DNA from: an uncultured Planctomycetota bacterium
GTDB taxonomy: Bacteria > Planctomycetota > UBA1135 > GCA-002686595
Direction of reading: 5' to 3'
NCBI GenBank assembly: GCA_903829565.1
Contig: CAIKQM010000251.1
Location: 1 to 14,952 of the forward strand
DNA: 14,952 bases
The translations under genes were made by a program, and so were the position numbers. Positions 13,753 through 14,952 of this stretch are shown one piece after another; positions within the stretch are counted from its first letter, which is position 1; each line of letters begins with the position of its first letter. Under the pieces are notes generated by a model. The model had not been told where the DNA came from, searched no databases, and saw nothing but the letters and a program-made list of their open reading frames with translations.

Positions 13753-14952
13753 TTAGCGATGCACGGGCATCTTCAAGGTGCCCAAGTACGCCACAAGATC
13801 CGCGAACTCTTGCTCGCTAAGCAAGAGCGCCAAGCCTTCGGGCATCAACGATACCTTGCTGGTCGCGCGGTCGACGATGGAGCGTTTGTCGACGCGCCGC
13901 GTCTCACCTGCGTTGTCGTACAACTCTAGGTTCTCGGCGTCTTCGGTCCGCACCATGCCAAAGAGAATGGTGCCGTCGTCCAACTCAAAGCTGGAACTGG
14001 TGTAGCCCTCGGCCACTCGCGTGTTGGGTTGCAGGATCGAGCGCACCAGCTCGGCACGGTCGTACTTGAGAGCCACATCCGTGAGCTCCGGGCCCACACG
14101 ACCGCCATCGCCATTCACCACGTGGCAACGCAAGCACATCGGACCAGAGTCGCGACGGAAGACCTCGCGACCGCGACGCGGATCGCCGGTCAGCGTAGCC
14201 ACAGCGCGTTCGTAGCGTGCCAAGTCATCGGAGAGCGTGGGCGCTGCAGCGGGGCTGTCCTCATACAGCACACCACTCCCCTCGCCCTCGATCTTGACGC
14301 TGTACGACCATCCGCCGCCGTTCTGTCCCACGCGCAACCACAGCTCATTGCGGCCGGCTTGCAGCTCGATCACGAACTGGTCTGCATCCGCGCTCCAACC
14401 GCGATCCACCGAGTGATCGTGCACCAACGCACCGTTCACCCACAGAGCGACATCATCGTCACTACCGAGGACCACTTTGGCGCGGCGTGCGCGCGTGCTC
14501 TCGACCACAGTATGGGCCAAGGCCGCGACATCTTGGCGCGAGGCAAGCACCTCTTCGAGATTGACGAAGCCATGCTCGCGGTCGCTGCGGTGATCCACCA
14601 AGCGCAGTTGCGCATCGGCCGCAGCCAGTTCGCTTGGTTGCTTGCCGGCAGGGTTCGGCGCCGCGCGGCGCGGAAAGAGCCCCACGATGGTCCAATCACG
14701 CAAAGGTGCAAGATCTGCGTAGATGGCGCGCACGCTGCTCAACGCGCGCGGATCCAACAGCCCGGCCCGATGACGCTCTTCCAGCGCGGGGCGCACGCTG
14801 GCGCGCAGGCTCTCCAACGCGCGGCGCGAGGCTTCGCGTGCGGTGGCATCGCGTTCCAGCAAGCCCAACAAGTACGCATCGAGTGCGCCGGTATCCGGGC
14901 GACGCGCCAGAGCCTCGATAGCTGTGGCTTGTAGGTCGGGTACAGACACCAA
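13753..14952 (-). CDS. Planctomycete-type haem-binding protein, C-terminal part; start lies beyond the right edge
   Basis: These last 399 residues of a larger protein contain, in order, HEAT-like helices, a jelly-roll-like module (DDDVALWVNGALVHDHS, then DQFVIELQAGRNELWLRVGQ and GGWSYSV), and the C-terminal haem-binding domain. The haem motif is CLRCH (codons at 14122-14136), followed by GPELTDVALKYDRAELVRSI, YTSSSFELDDGTILFGMV, and SLMPEGLALLL, whose Met (codon at 13843-13845) is the likely distal haem ligand. It ends LVAYLGTLKMP. This is the TIGR02603-type domain found mainly in large secreted proteins of Planctomycetota and Verrucomicrobiota, often fused to dehydrogenase-like propellers. 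The frame reaches 14952, where the TTG is not a credible start. The stop is TAA at 13753-13755. Confidence 0.93.
   Translation of the reverse strand: MVSVPDLQATAIEALARRPDTGALDAYLLGLLERDATAREASRRALESLRASVRPALEERHRAGLLDPRALSSVRAIYADLAPLRDWTIVGLFPRRAAPNPAGKQPSELAAADAQLRLVDHRSDREHGFVNLEEVLASRQDVAALAHTVVESTRARRAKVVLGSDDDVALWVNGALVHDHSVDRGWSADADQFVIELQAGRNELWLRVGQNGGGWSYSVKIEGEGSGVLYEDSPAAAPTLSDDLARYERAVATLTGDPRRGREVFRRDSGPMCLRCHVVNGDGGRVGPELTDVALKYDRAELVRSILQPNTRVAEGYTSSSFELDDGTILFGMVRTEDAENLELYDNAGETRRVDKRSIVDRATSKVSLMPEGLALLLSEQEFADLVAYLGTLKMPVHR

Overview
The window is about 15 kb of GC-rich bacterial chromosome, densely packed with protein genes. The best lineage clue is the gene at the right edge. 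It carries the C-terminal haem-binding domain (CxxCH, then a distal SLMPEGL methionine motif) that is typical of large exported proteins of Planctomycetota and their PVC relatives. A Planctomycetota origin is therefore likely but not proven. I see no rRNA, tRNA, insertion sequence, prophage or CRISPR array.

Layout. (1) 1-860, minus strand: 5' part of a thiolase gene that runs off the left edge. (2) 861-1051: divergent spacer with tandem repeats and hairpins. (3) 1052-5045, plus strand: a tight five-gene operon encoding a SirB1/transglutaminase-like protein, a stand-alone LON N-terminal domain protein, an NHLRC2-like thioredoxin-fold/NHL-propeller protein, an unknown 153-residue protein and a membrane-anchored NTF2-like protein. 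It is followed by a strong hairpin. (4) 5046-5403: the longest intergenic stretch, with an AT-rich island. (5) 5404-10503, plus strand: a second five-gene operon encoding a rhodanese, an ABC ATPase, a large ABC permease, MoaA, and a geranylgeranyl-reductase-family flavoprotein. (6) 10422-12662, minus strand: a glycoside hydrolase family 2 lipoprotein whose 3' end overlaps the flavoprotein gene by 82 bp on the opposite strand. (7) 12698-13741, plus strand: a VIT/CCC1-type metal transporter with a degenerate N-terminal ferritin-like domain, divergent from the hydrolase across only 35 bp. (8) 13753-14952, minus strand: C-terminal part of the haem-binding protein, running off the right edge.

How the genes may work together. 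The first operon looks like a housekeeping or protein-quality/redox set. Its thioredoxin-like member has lost all cysteines at the canonical CCINC site. The second operon links an export-type ABC transporter to two biosynthetic enzymes (molybdenum cofactor, isoprenoid reduction) and a sulfurtransferase. Rhodanese plus MoaA may hint at cofactor sulfur chemistry, but this is inference.

Two expression features stand out. Almost no gene has a recognisable Shine-Dalgarno sequence. Two first-in-operon genes carry a TAnnnT hexamer exactly at -12 to -7 relative to the ATG, and a third has a near match at the same place. This is the geometry expected of leaderless transcripts.
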